Below, piece after piece: positions 26,360 to 35,371 of a stretch of DNA of 64,000 nt. Origin of the DNA: Deminuibacter soli. GTDB taxonomy: Bacteria; Bacteroidota; Bacteroidia; Chitinophagales; Chitinophagaceae. A model generated the notes under the pieces. It was not told the origin of the DNA. It ran no database searches and saw only the letters and a program-made list of their open reading frames with translations. Location of the stretch: contig NZ_QTJU01000001.1 of assembly GCF_003412455.1 (NCBI RefSeq), forward strand, positions 930,001 to 994,000, given 5' to 3'. Every line of letters begins with the position of its first letter. The first letter of the stretch is position 1. Both the position numbers and the translations under genes were made by a program.

Positions 26360-26809
26360 TTAAGATTTGGAGAAGGATTGATTATAACGTTGTGCAAACT
26401 CGTAACCGGCGCTTACACGCAGGTAATTGTTGCCGGAAGGATATTTCACAATAGATTCTTCCACAATACGTGCAAGTGCAACAGGGTCGAATGGTTTGTG
26501 CAATACAGCTACCACAACCGACTGTGCGCCTAGCAGGGCCAGGTCAGGATCAGTAGCATCTGAAATGATTACTACCGGTATTTTATTATACAGGTTGCTG
26601 GTAGAAAGGTGGCGAACCAGTTCGTACCCGCTGATATTGTTCATATGCAGATCTGAAATAATCAGATCAGGCATAATTGCTTCTGAGAGAAATGCGATGG
26701 CTTCTACGCCATCGGCTGCTGTATAAACATTGTATTTCCGCTCAAAAACCACTGTCAGCAGTTTGAGAATCGCCTCATTGTCATCTACAATCAATAATGT
26801 TGGTCTCAT
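26360..26809 (-). CDS. Single-domain response regulator
   Basis: This 149-residue protein is essentially one receiver domain with a short tail of about 25 residues. The acidic pocket is D9/D10, the phospho-acceptor D53 (IISDLHM), the switch residue S83 and the lysine K105 (HKPF), so it should be phosphorylatable. No DNA-binding or enzymatic output follows. I start at ATG 26809 (MRPTLLIVDD) because the long upstream extension does not look like protein. The gene lies 9 bp before the sugar-transferase gene and is the first of the eleven-gene operon. It may regulate the initiating enzyme by protein contact. No cognate kinase is adjacent. Confidence 0.88.
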   Translation of the reverse strand: MRPTLLIVDDNEAILKLLTVVFERKYNVYTAADGVEAIAFLSEAIMPDLIISDLHMNNISGYELVRHLSTSNLYNKIPVVIISDATDPDLALLGAQSVVVAVLHKPFDPVALARIVEESIVKYPSGNNYLRVSAGYEFAQRYNQSFSKS

Positions 26810-27000
26810 AAATACAGTTTGTTTTACAAAACGGTTAAATGATGAATGTTTCACTGGCAGCAGCCCTTTATTAAGCGCTTGTAATTTTCCCCGATACCAA
26901 ATTAAGTAACCTGCCTGCCTGTAAACAGTCAAACCCGTAAACGATCAAAAAATGCTCGGGAACGCGAAAAATAGGAGGTCAAAAAAATTCCTTTTATTTA

Positions 27001-27031
27001 TTTGTGGTTGAAAAAGCATCAGTTACCTTTA
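27001..27031 (+). promoter_or_regulatory. Candidate Bacteroidetes promoter for the divergent plus-strand genes
   Basis: TTTG (27001-27004), a 19-bp spacer and TACCTTTA (27024-27031) match the Bacteroidetes -33/-7 consensus TTTG-N19-TAnnTTTG with one mismatch at the last base. The predicted start near 27038 would give a leader of about 90 nt before the GT2 gene at 27126. The opposite-strand promoter of the receiver gene must lie in the same 300-bp space, but I could not place it. Confidence 0.5.
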
Positions 27032-27125
27032 ACCCGGTTAAATCATCACGATATCCTTTCGGAAACAGTTTTATAGTGCGCCCGTGTTTTCCCCACCCAT
27101 TTTTCGCCTGTAAACTGTATGCATC

Positions 27126-28319
27126 ATGTTAATCTGGCTACTGTTATTTTATACCAGCATTTTTGTTGTATTATATAATTACCTTGGTTATGCTGTAATT
27201 GTGGTTTTGCTGAATGCCGTTAAAAAGCGCCTGTTTCCACAACCTGCCGCTGTAAATGCGCCTTTGCCTACTGTATCATTTATTGTAGCTGCCTACAATG
27301 AGGCAGATTGCATTGAGCAGAAAATCCAGAACTCGCTTGCACTCGATTATCCTTCCGGAAAAATAGAATTCCTGTTTATTACCGATGGCTCAACCGATGC
27401 CACGCCCGGCATTGTTGCCAGGTATCCGCAGGTAAAACTGCTGCACAAGCCCGAGCGCCAGGGCAAATCTGCTGCACTGAACCGTGTTGCTGCGGCTGCC
27501 GGTAATGATATACTGGTATTTAATGATGCCAATACCATACTGAATCCCGGTGCATTATTGCAGCTGGTACAGCATTATGCCGACGCGCGCGTGGGCGGTG
27601 TTGCGGGTGAAAAGAAAGTCTTGTCTGCCGCAGACAGCAATGAAGTGGGCGAAGGAGAAGGCATGTACTGGAAATATGAATCTTTCTTAAAGAAAATTGA
27701 TGCGCGGTTTTACAGCGTGGTAGGTGCAGCCGGTGAATTGTTTTCGATGCGCCGCAGTTTGTTTACAGCTGTACCTCAGAATATTATACTTGATGATTTT
27801 GTGATTTCACTGCAGGCTGCACAAAAAGGCTACCGCATTATGTACGAGCCTGCTGCAGTAGCGATGGAGCTTCCCTCCTTTTCCCTGGAAGATGAACAGA
27901 AGCGGAAAGTACGCATTGCAGCCGGTGGTTTCCAGGCAATGTGGCTGCTGCGTTCATTGCTTTTTTTCTGGAAACATCCGCGGCTTACTTTTTTATATGT
28001 CTCACACCGTGTTTTACGCTGGGCATTAAGTCCCTTCTGTTTAATCATTACACTGCTCAGCAATATTGCGTTGGCCTGTATTACAGATGGTTACTTATAT
28101 AAGATAACATTGATGCTGCAGTGTTGTTTTTATGCGGCAGCCTTTTTATCGCGTTATGCAAAGCCGGGCACACGCTTGGCCAAACTGCTCAAACTCCCTT
28201 ATTACTTCGTATTCATGAACCTCAGTGTGGTATTGGGTTTCATTCGTTTTGTACGTGGCGGACAGGCTGCTGCATGGGAAAAATCACGCAGGGCCAGCAT
28301 TGCGCTCAGCGCTGAATAG
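27126..28319 (+). CDS. Membrane GT2 glycosyltransferase
   Basis: This 397-residue protein has an N-terminal membrane helix (about 3-28), a GT-A domain and three C-terminal helices (about 275-375). The nucleotide-sugar block is TVSFIVAAYNEADCIEQK, the acidic motif is FNDANT near 136-141, an ILDDFVIS block follows near 222-229, and KRKVRIAAGG occupies the place of the QxxRW motif, whose tryptophan is missing. It belongs to the cellulose-synthase-like GT2 group but may be non-processive. It begins the plus-strand arm that runs divergently from the minus-strand operon, behind the promoter candidate at 27001-27031. Its distance of about 157 bp to the giant secreted gene leaves the operon question open. 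Confidence 0.86.
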   Translation: MLIWLLLFYTSIFVVLYNYLGYAVIVVLLNAVKKRLFPQPAAVNAPLPTVSFIVAAYNEADCIEQKIQNSLALDYPSGKIEFLFITDGSTDATPGIVARYPQVKLLHKPERQGKSAALNRVAAAAGNDILVFNDANTILNPGALLQLVQHYADARVGGVAGEKKVLSAADSNEVGEGEGMYWKYESFLKKIDARFYSVVGAAGELFSMRRSLFTAVPQNIILDDFVISLQAAQKGYRIMYEPAAVAMELPSFSLEDEQKRKVRIAAGGFQAMWLLRSLLFFWKHPRLTFLYVSHRVLRWALSPFCLIITLLSNIALACITDGYLYKITLMLQCCFYAAAFLSRYAKPGTRLAKLLKLPYYFVFMNLSVVLGFIRFVRGGQAAAWEKSRRASIALSAE

Positions 28320-28476
28320 GCGTACTGTAACGATAACCCGGTAAATATCCCTTTTCCCAATTCTTTCACAACGCAATTCTATACACTCGCGAACAAATAT
28401 GGTGGTTTCACCAATTTCGACATTCTGGTCTTGCCTGCCCTGCTAATTTTAAGTTCTATTCTTATAGTTATCCCGT

Positions 28477-31400
28477 ATGTCCAGAACGAACGCTTATCCG
28501 TACACTTCTAAACAACTCCAAATGCAAAAGTTTTACCTTGTATTTGCCTTCGCATGTACAACCCTATTACTACTGAGCATTTCTTCGATTGCACAGTCGG
28601 TTTTAGATCCGAACGATGCCATTGTATCGTACGACGCCAATAACCCGCCTACACAGCCTGCATACGGCACCATAGGCAAATGGACGCGTACCAAAAAGCT
28701 GAGTTGGAACACCGATTCCTACAAATGCTACATCTACAAAGGCATTGCCTTTCGCCTGAAATTCCCAAAAACCTACAACCCAACGCTGAACGATGGCAAG
28801 CAGTATCCCATGCTTGTTTTCTGGCATGGTGCCGGTGAATCCGGAGACTTGTCAGACAACGAATACTCTATGTATCACGGAGGCGATGTGTTCAAAGCGG
28901 CGGTTGACAATGGCCAGTTTGATGGCTACATCCTGTTTATGCAGAGCAATGGCGGTTTCTGGGGCCCCCAGGCTTATTCTGCCTGCTCTGAATTAATCGA
29001 GTACATGGTTACCAACAACAAGCTGGATCCCTTCAGGGTTTCTGACAACGGCCTGTCTGCCGGTGGCCAGGGTACCTGGGAAATGGCCATGGCTTACCCT
29101 ACCAAAATTGCAGCAGCCCTGCCCATGTCGTACACTTCGATAGGCTATAAGGATAACAGTACGGTTAATACTTTAAAATGGACACCCATCTGGAATTTCC
29201 AGGGTGGCCAGGACGGATCTCCCGCACCGCAGACTTCACAGCAGGTGCGCGATGCATTTCTCGCAGCAGGTGGTAATTATACATATACAGAATATCCTGA
29301 CCTGGCCCACGGTACCTGGGACCGTGCCTGGACAGAACCTAATTTTTTCCCTTATCTCAATGCGGCCCACAAAGCCAATCCATGGGCGCTCACCGGCAAA
29401 ACACAATTCTGCCCTGGTGAAACTGTAACTGCAACCCTCGGTGTTACCGCGGGTTTTGACGCTTATGAATGGAGAAAAGACGGCACCATTATCCCGGGTG
29501 CAACCGGCAACCAGATCACAGCAACAGCATTCGGTACCTATGATTGCCATGTAAAAAAAGGCAATACCTGGTCTGTATGGTCGCCCATACCCATCGTATT
29601 ACAGCAGAAAGCGCCAACCGTTCCGCCAATTATTACCGTGAACGGACTTGCTACCAAAGTATTACCTGCACCAGACAGCAGCACCACCGTTCCTTTGCAG
29701 GTACCGGATGGTTATGCTTCGTACAGCTGGCAGAGCACCAGCAGTGCAACTGTTTTAAGCACTACCCGCTTTCTTTCTGCAGGTGTAGGCAGCTTCAAAG
29801 TACAGGTATCAGAAAAGTTCGGTTGCGCCAGCAATTTCTCTGCGCCATTTACCGTGCTTAGTGCAAACGGCGCAAATGGCCCTGATGCACCGATTGGTTT
29901 ATCAGCAACTGCTGCTTCAAAAACACAGATCAAACTGATCTGGAGTGAAAACCCCAACCCGGCCTTCAACGAAACCAACTACGAAGTATACCAGGCAACC
30001 GCAGCCGCCGGTCCTTACAGGCTTATTGCCTTTACCGGAAGAGATACAACCACGTATACTGCAAGCGGCCTCAATGCCAATACCGCCTACTACTACAAGG
30101 TAAGGGCTGTGAATAATAACGCGGCTTCCATTTCTGTTGGACCGGCCAGTGCCATTACACAGGCCGACCTTACCCCACCAACAGCGCCTACCAATCTTCG
30201 CTCAGGCGGTGTGTCTAAATCATCTGTAACCCTTATCTGGGATGCAGCTACCGACGATGTAGGTGTAAGCAATTATGATATTTATGTAAACGGCGTTAAA
30301 TCATACAGCGTTGGTGCCCAAACAACGTTTACAGTTTACAACCTGGTAGAAGGCAGCACTTATACCTTCCTGGTAAAAGCAAGGGATTTAAGCGGCAACA
30401 TATCGCCTTTCAGTAACCAGGCAGCCATTGGCGCAGGTTATAACGGTTTAAACTACAGCTATTACAACGGTGCATGGAATAACCTGCCAGATTTTAAAAC
30501 GCTCACACCTGTAGCAACTGGTGTAACACCTAATGTTACACTCAACAACAGGCTGGATGAAACCAATTTCGCCTTCCTGTGGACAGGCTATATCACCATT
30601 CCTGTTACCGGCACTTATACCTTCCAGACCAGCTCTGATGACGGCAGCAAACTATACATTGACAGCGATTATGTGTTCTCTGCACCAGCCACTGTAAACA
30701 ATGATGGTTTGCATGGTACAGTAACGGTAACCAGCGCGCCTATTACCTTAACTGCAGGTGCGCATAAATTCAATGCGACATTCATGCAGCAGGGTGGTGG
30801 TTATGTGATGAACGTATTGTGGAAAACACCACAAACGGGTGGCCAGTTTGTTGCTATTCCCGACAGTGCCTTTGTCGAGAAAATCACGGGGGGCGCTGTA
30901 CCAACGGCACCAACGAACTTAACTGCGACGGCCGTGTCGTTTAATAAAATAAACCTCAGCTGGACGGATACCAGCAGCATAGAAACAGGTACAGAAATTT
31001 ACCGCTCTACATCAGCCGCTGGTCCGTACGTGACCGTAGCAACGCTGAAAGCAGGCAAAACCACGTATAGCGATACAACCGTGCAGGCATCCACTACCTA
31101 CTACTACAAAATCAAAGATGTAGGTGCGTATGGCTCATCACCGTATAATGACGAGGGCTTTGCTTCTCTGAACTACGGGTATTATGAAACAAATGTCATT
31201 TCTGTACTGCCTGATTTCACAACACTTGCTGCAACAAAAACAGGGCAGATCAACAACTTCCTGTTTACGCCGCAGAACAGAACAACCAATGTAGCATTCA
31301 ACTATACCGGTAACATTAAAATTGCAACTGCAGGTACCTATACCTTCTACACATCCAGCGATGATGGCAGTGCATTGTATATCGATGGCGCGCTGGTGGT

Positions 31401-34400
31401 AAACAACGACGGTCTGCATGCAACCCAGGAAAAATCAGGTACCAAAGTACTGAGCGCCGGTTTCCACACCATCCGCGTAGGCTTCTTCCAGCAGGGCGGT
31501 GGTGAAGTGTTAACGGTGTCTTATGCCGGCCCGGGTATCAGCAAACGCGCTATACCAGACAGTGTAATGAACGTTACACCGGCCAATGCAACTACACAGC
31601 CATTACCCAATGCACCCAATGTGCCATCCGGCTTTACAGTAAAAGGTGTTACACCTAACAGCGTAACCCTGTTCTGGAAAGATCTGAACAGCAACCAGAC
31701 CGCTTACGAACTGTACAGGTCAAGCAACAATAACACCAGCTATGGTCTTATTGCCACTATCCCCAGCACAGATTCTGTAACTTATATCGACAGCAACCTG
31801 TTTGCCAATGCCCAGTACTATTATAAAGTAAGGGCCATTAACAACATCAACGCATCAGGCTATGCACCTGAAGTAAGCGCTACCACATCCAACAACATTC
31901 CTGTGGTAGGTGCGCTGAGCGACAAGTCTATGCGTTATGGCACAAGCCTGCAGGTAAATATCACAGCTACAGATGCAGACAACGAGCAGCTGACAACTGT
32001 GCTTAGCAACCAGCCTGCATTTGCCACCTTTAATTCAACCGGCAACGGAACAGCAACCATCACGTTTAACCCGCAGCAAACCAACCAGGGTGTATACAAC
32101 AACATCACGGTAACTGTGAGTGACCAGCATGGCGGCAGCAAGGCAGTTAGCTTTAACCTTACCGTTAATGATAACTACAACCCCGTTATTAATCCAATCA
32201 GCAACGTAACACTGGGTGAAGGTTCAACTGCTGCAGTGAATGTAAGCGGCACCGACCAGAATCCTTCAGACGCAGTAGCACTCAGCTTCGACAACCTGCC
32301 TTCTTTTGTTACCATTGGTTCAAACAGTGCAGGTGCAGCCACGCTGAATGTGAAACCCGGTTATGCTGACAATGGCATTTATACTGTTACAGCCAATGCC
32401 AGCGATGGCCGCGGCGGTACGGATAGCAAAACCTTTACTATCACTGTAAACGATGTAAGCACATCCAGGAAAATATACGTCAACTTCACGGCAGGCAACA
32501 AACTGGCCAGCGCTCCGTGGAACAACACCGGTAAAAACCCTGTGTTAAACGATGTATATGGTCCGTTCAAAGATGATGGCGGTAACCAAACCACGTCAAC
32601 CATTAAAGTGCTTTCATCCTGGCAGGCACAAAACCCCGGCGCCAACGATGTTGGTGTAAGCACCGGCAATAACAGCGGTGTTTATCCCGACAACGCAATA
32701 AGCACTGCTTATTACACTGCTGCGGGCGCTGTACAGACCTTCAAACTTACAGGCCTGGATACTGCTGCCAGCTACACTTATAATTTAACCTTCTTTGGCA
32801 GCCGCTCAGGTGTAACAGACGACCGTACCAGCGTATACACTGTGAAAGGAACCAGCGTATCACTGAATGCGGCCAGCAACTCTAAAAACACGATTTCAGT
32901 AAACGGCCTCCGTCCTGATGCAGACAGTTCATTCACCATTACCCTGAAAGCCGGCGGCGCATCTGCTTACGGTTATATCAACACTTTGGTGGTTGAACGC
33001 ATATTCGACGACGGCTCTGCACCGGCAGCACCGAAAAACCTGGCAGCAACCTTAACTGCCAATAACTCGGCCAGCTTAACCTGGACTTCCGTAGCCTACA
33101 ACGAAAGCGGCTATACTGTGTTCCGCGCCACCAACCCGGCTGGTCCGTTCACATCAATAGGCACTACCGCTGCCAAGGCTACCGGCTTTGTTGATTCACT
33201 GACTTCAGGTGGTACTACTTATTACTACCAGGTTCAGTCATTCAACTCGCATGGCACATCGGCCTTTACACCGGCTGTACAGGTAAGCATACCGGCTAAA
33301 ACACCTGTACTGGCAACCATTGCCGACCAGTACCTGCGCGGCGACCAGACGGTGAATGTTGCAGTAACCGCTTCTTACGGCACTTCCAGCACACTTACCT
33401 TAACTGCTACCAAACTGCCGCCTTTTGCCACCTTTACCGATAACGGCAATGCAACAGGTACATTAACACTGAGCCCGACCAACAACCAGCAGGGCACATT
33501 CAGTGGTGTTACCATCACTGCAAAAGATGGCCTGGGCAATACCAGCGTTAAGACTTTCAGCATTATTGTGAAAGATAAAAACCAGGTATCTGTATATGTT
33601 AACTTCAACCAGGTGAATCCTGAACCATGGCCATGGAACAGCTTTAATGCTGCACCAAACGCCGGCGCTTCTATCACTAACCTGAAAGATGATATCAATA
33701 CAGCCACCGGCATTAACGTAACATTGCCAGAAACATGGGCAGGTGCCAACAACGTAGGCGCAACCACCGGTAACAACTCCGGCGTGTTTAACGACAACGT
33801 AATGAGCACTGCTTACTTTGAATCTGCCGCAACAACAAGACACATTAACATCAGCGGCCTTAACCCGGCCAAACAATACAGCCTGGTGCTGTTTGCAAGC
33901 CGCGGCGGTATTACAGATACAAGGCTCACCAATTTCTCTGTAGGTGCGAAAACCGCTTCACTGAATGCGGCAGGCAACACATCGAATACGGTTACACTGG
34001 CCAACATTACACCAGATGCCAGCGGCAACGTGGTACTGAATGTAGCCAAAGATGCCAGCTCATCTTATGCTTACATTAATGCCATGGTGATACAGCAGAT
34101 TACAGCTGCACCGGTTAACAATACACCGGCCACACCAACCACCCTGGTAGCATATGGTCAGTCAAGAACTTCTATCACACTTAACTGGAAAGATCTTGCA
34201 ACCAATGAAACAGCGTACGAAATATGGCGTTCAGATACCTATAACGGAACTTTCAGCTTAATTGATACCGTTGCTGCCAACGCAACAGCCTACACCAATA
34301 CAGGCTTACCGCAGAACAGCAGGTACTATTATAAAGTAAGGGCCAAGAATAACACTGTATTCTCTTCATACAGCAACATGGCAGGTGCAGGTGTGTTAAC

Positions 34401-35295
34401 CTACCTGGTGTACATTCAGTTTAACAAAGATTCTGCTGCGGGTGCTCCATGGAACAGCACGAATGCACTGCCACAGGCAGAGAGCACATTCGGCGGATTC
34501 CTGAATGATGCAAACAACCCGACAGGTCTTAGCCTCACTGTAGTAGACGGCGGTTTCAGCGGTGTAAACCCTTACGGTAAGCTCACCGGAAACAACAGCG
34601 GTATTTATCCTGATAACGTACTGCGCAGCACCTGGTGGTTAGATGTAAGCAGCACCGGTACTTTGAGAATTAACGGTTTGAACCAGGCTACCAAGTACAA
34701 CTTCGTATTCAGCGGAAGCCGCGATGGTAACGGAGACAATGGTAACAGAACCACGCAGTATACAGTGGGCGGCGTAAGCGCTTACCTGAACTGTACAGAT
34801 AACACAACCAAAACCACACAGATCAACGGTATTGTACCGGATGCCAATGGCGCTGCAACCGTCAGCGTTAAAGCTGGTCCGGGTTCAAGCTACGGTTATA
34901 TTGGCTCACTGGTTATCCAGGCATTTGATGCAGCAGATACATCAGGCAGTACCAGTCCGTTCAGCCGCACTACCCGCACACCGCTGGTAGCTGCAAGGGT
35001 TGATTCTGCAACTACCGATGCCAATGTCATCACTTCTATCGGCGCATATCCAAACCCGATATCTGATGATGTTACACTGCGCCTGAAACTGCAGAAACCG
35101 GTTGACCGCGCCAATGTGGTAATCACCGACTTTACCGGACGTATCGTGTTCACCAGGGAACTGAGAAACCTCAACAAAGGCGACAACAACCTGAAACTGG
35201 GCACCAACGCCGCAGGATGGCCACATGGTATTTATCTGGTTAAAGTACTGGGCATACCGGGTAAAGAACATACCACTATTTCTATCATGAAATAA
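28477..35295 (+). CDS. Giant secreted alpha/beta-hydrolase with Fn3, PA14 and T9SS domains
   Basis: This is a predicted cell-surface protein of 2272 residues; ATG 28522 (MQKFYLVF) is an alternative start. The signal peptide ends near residue 40 (SSIAQ). Residues 85-300 form an alpha/beta-hydrolase with S194 (NGLSAGG), D246 (GGQDG) and H278 (LAHGTW). Approximate later domains: Ig-like regions (305-455), Fn3 (470-565 and 568-650), PA14 (651-805), Fn3 (808-890), PA14 (894-1028), Fn3 (1048-1138), two cadherin-like Ig domains (1141-1328), then three copies of a 170-180-residue beta domain (1330-1510, 1705-1877, 1976-2150) alternating with Fn3 and Ig units. A T9SS type A domain begins with AYPNPISDDV near 2189. 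PA14 domains commonly bind carbohydrate. Placement inside the exopolysaccharide locus suggests surface action on the polymer. Confidence 0.9.
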   Translation: MSRTNAYPYTSKQLQMQKFYLVFAFACTTLLLLSISSIAQSVLDPNDAIVSYDANNPPTQPAYGTIGKWTRTKKLSWNTDSYKCYIYKGIAFRLKFPKTYNPTLNDGKQYPMLVFWHGAGESGDLSDNEYSMYHGGDVFKAAVDNGQFDGYILFMQSNGGFWGPQAYSACSELIEYMVTNNKLDPFRVSDNGLSAGGQGTWEMAMAYPTKIAAALPMSYTSIGYKDNSTVNTLKWTPIWNFQGGQDGSPAPQTSQQVRDAFLAAGGNYTYTEYPDLAHGTWDRAWTEPNFFPYLNAAHKANPWALTGKTQFCPGETVTATLGVTAGFDAYEWRKDGTIIPGATGNQITATAFGTYDCHVKKGNTWSVWSPIPIVLQQKAPTVPPIITVNGLATKVLPAPDSSTTVPLQVPDGYASYSWQSTSSATVLSTTRFLSAGVGSFKVQVSEKFGCASNFSAPFTVLSANGANGPDAPIGLSATAASKTQIKLIWSENPNPAFNETNYEVYQATAAAGPYRLIAFTGRDTTTYTASGLNANTAYYYKVRAVNNNAASISVGPASAITQADLTPPTAPTNLRSGGVSKSSVTLIWDAATDDVGVSNYDIYVNGVKSYSVGAQTTFTVYNLVEGSTYTFLVKARDLSGNISPFSNQAAIGAGYNGLNYSYYNGAWNNLPDFKTLTPVATGVTPNVTLNNRLDETNFAFLWTGYITIPVTGTYTFQTSSDDGSKLYIDSDYVFSAPATVNNDGLHGTVTVTSAPITLTAGAHKFNATFMQQGGGYVMNVLWKTPQTGGQFVAIPDSAFVEKITGGAVPTAPTNLTATAVSFNKINLSWTDTSSIETGTEIYRSTSAAGPYVTVATLKAGKTTYSDTTVQASTTYYYKIKDVGAYGSSPYNDEGFASLNYGYYETNVISVLPDFTTLAATKTGQINNFLFTPQNRTTNVAFNYTGNIKIATAGTYTFYTSSDDGSALYIDGALVVNNDGLHATQEKSGTKVLSAGFHTIRVGFFQQGGGEVLTVSYAGPGISKRAIPDSVMNVTPANATTQPLPNAPNVPSGFTVKGVTPNSVTLFWKDLNSNQTAYELYRSSNNNTSYGLIATIPSTDSVTYIDSNLFANAQYYYKVRAINNINASGYAPEVSATTSNNIPVVGALSDKSMRYGTSLQVNITATDADNEQLTTVLSNQPAFATFNSTGNGTATITFNPQQTNQGVYNNITVTVSDQHGGSKAVSFNLTVNDNYNPVINPISNVTLGEGSTAAVNVSGTDQNPSDAVALSFDNLPSFVTIGSNSAGAATLNVKPGYADNGIYTVTANASDGRGGTDSKTFTITVNDVSTSRKIYVNFTAGNKLASAPWNNTGKNPVLNDVYGPFKDDGGNQTTSTIKVLSSWQAQNPGANDVGVSTGNNSGVYPDNAISTAYYTAAGAVQTFKLTGLDTAASYTYNLTFFGSRSGVTDDRTSVYTVKGTSVSLNAASNSKNTISVNGLRPDADSSFTITLKAGGASAYGYINTLVVERIFDDGSAPAAPKNLAATLTANNSASLTWTSVAYNESGYTVFRATNPAGPFTSIGTTAAKATGFVDSLTSGGTTYYYQVQSFNSHGTSAFTPAVQVSIPAKTPVLATIADQYLRGDQTVNVAVTASYGTSSTLTLTATKLPPFATFTDNGNATGTLTLSPTNNQQGTFSGVTITAKDGLGNTSVKTFSIIVKDKNQVSVYVNFNQVNPEPWPWNSFNAAPNAGASITNLKDDINTATGINVTLPETWAGANNVGATTGNNSGVFNDNVMSTAYFESAATTRHINISGLNPAKQYSLVLFASRGGITDTRLTNFSVGAKTASLNAAGNTSNTVTLANITPDASGNVVLNVAKDASSSYAYINAMVIQQITAAPVNNTPATPTTLVAYGQSRTSITLNWKDLATNETAYEIWRSDTYNGTFSLIDTVAANATAYTNTGLPQNSRYYYKVRAKNNTVFSSYSNMAGAGVLTYLVYIQFNKDSAAGAPWNSTNALPQAESTFGGFLNDANNPTGLSLTVVDGGFSGVNPYGKLTGNNSGIYPDNVLRSTWWLDVSSTGTLRINGLNQATKYNFVFSGSRDGNGDNGNRTTQYTVGGVSAYLNCTDNTTKTTQINGIVPDANGAATVSVKAGPGSSYGYIGSLVIQAFDAADTSGSTSPFSRTTRTPLVAARVDSATTDANVITSIGAYPNPISDDVTLRLKLQKPVDRANVVITDFTGRIVFTRELRNLNKGDNNLKLGTNAAGWPHGIYLVKVLGIPGKEHTTISIMK
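32466..34930 (+). repeat. Three diverged copies of a 520-540-bp domain-coding unit
   Basis: Units at about 32466-33010, 33590-34110 and 34405-34930 encode beta-rich domains sharing, in order, a VNF or IQFN start, PWN, DxxxxTG, TGNNSG(V/I)xxDNV(M/L), a GSR or ASR strand, (S/Y)LN and YGYIN or YAYIN. Fn3 and Ig units separate them. They are coding repeats inside the giant hydrolase gene and imply serial domain duplication. Confidence 0.8.
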
Positions 35296-35327
35296 CGTTT
35301 CTTATACCCGCCCTTTTTCAAACTAAC

Positions 35328-35357
35328 GAATCTCTGTCACCCCGGTGACAGAGATTC
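35328..35357 (+). terminator. Terminator after the giant hydrolase gene
   Basis: GAATCTCTGTCAC (35328-35340) and GTGACAGAGATTC (35345-35357) form a perfect 13-bp stem with a 4-nt loop, followed by TTATATAG. It lies 33 bp after the stop codon and 15 bp before the next start, so the acyltransferase gene may depend on partial readthrough or on a promoter overlapping the stem. Confidence 0.88.
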
Positions 35358-35371
35358 TTATATAGCAACAC

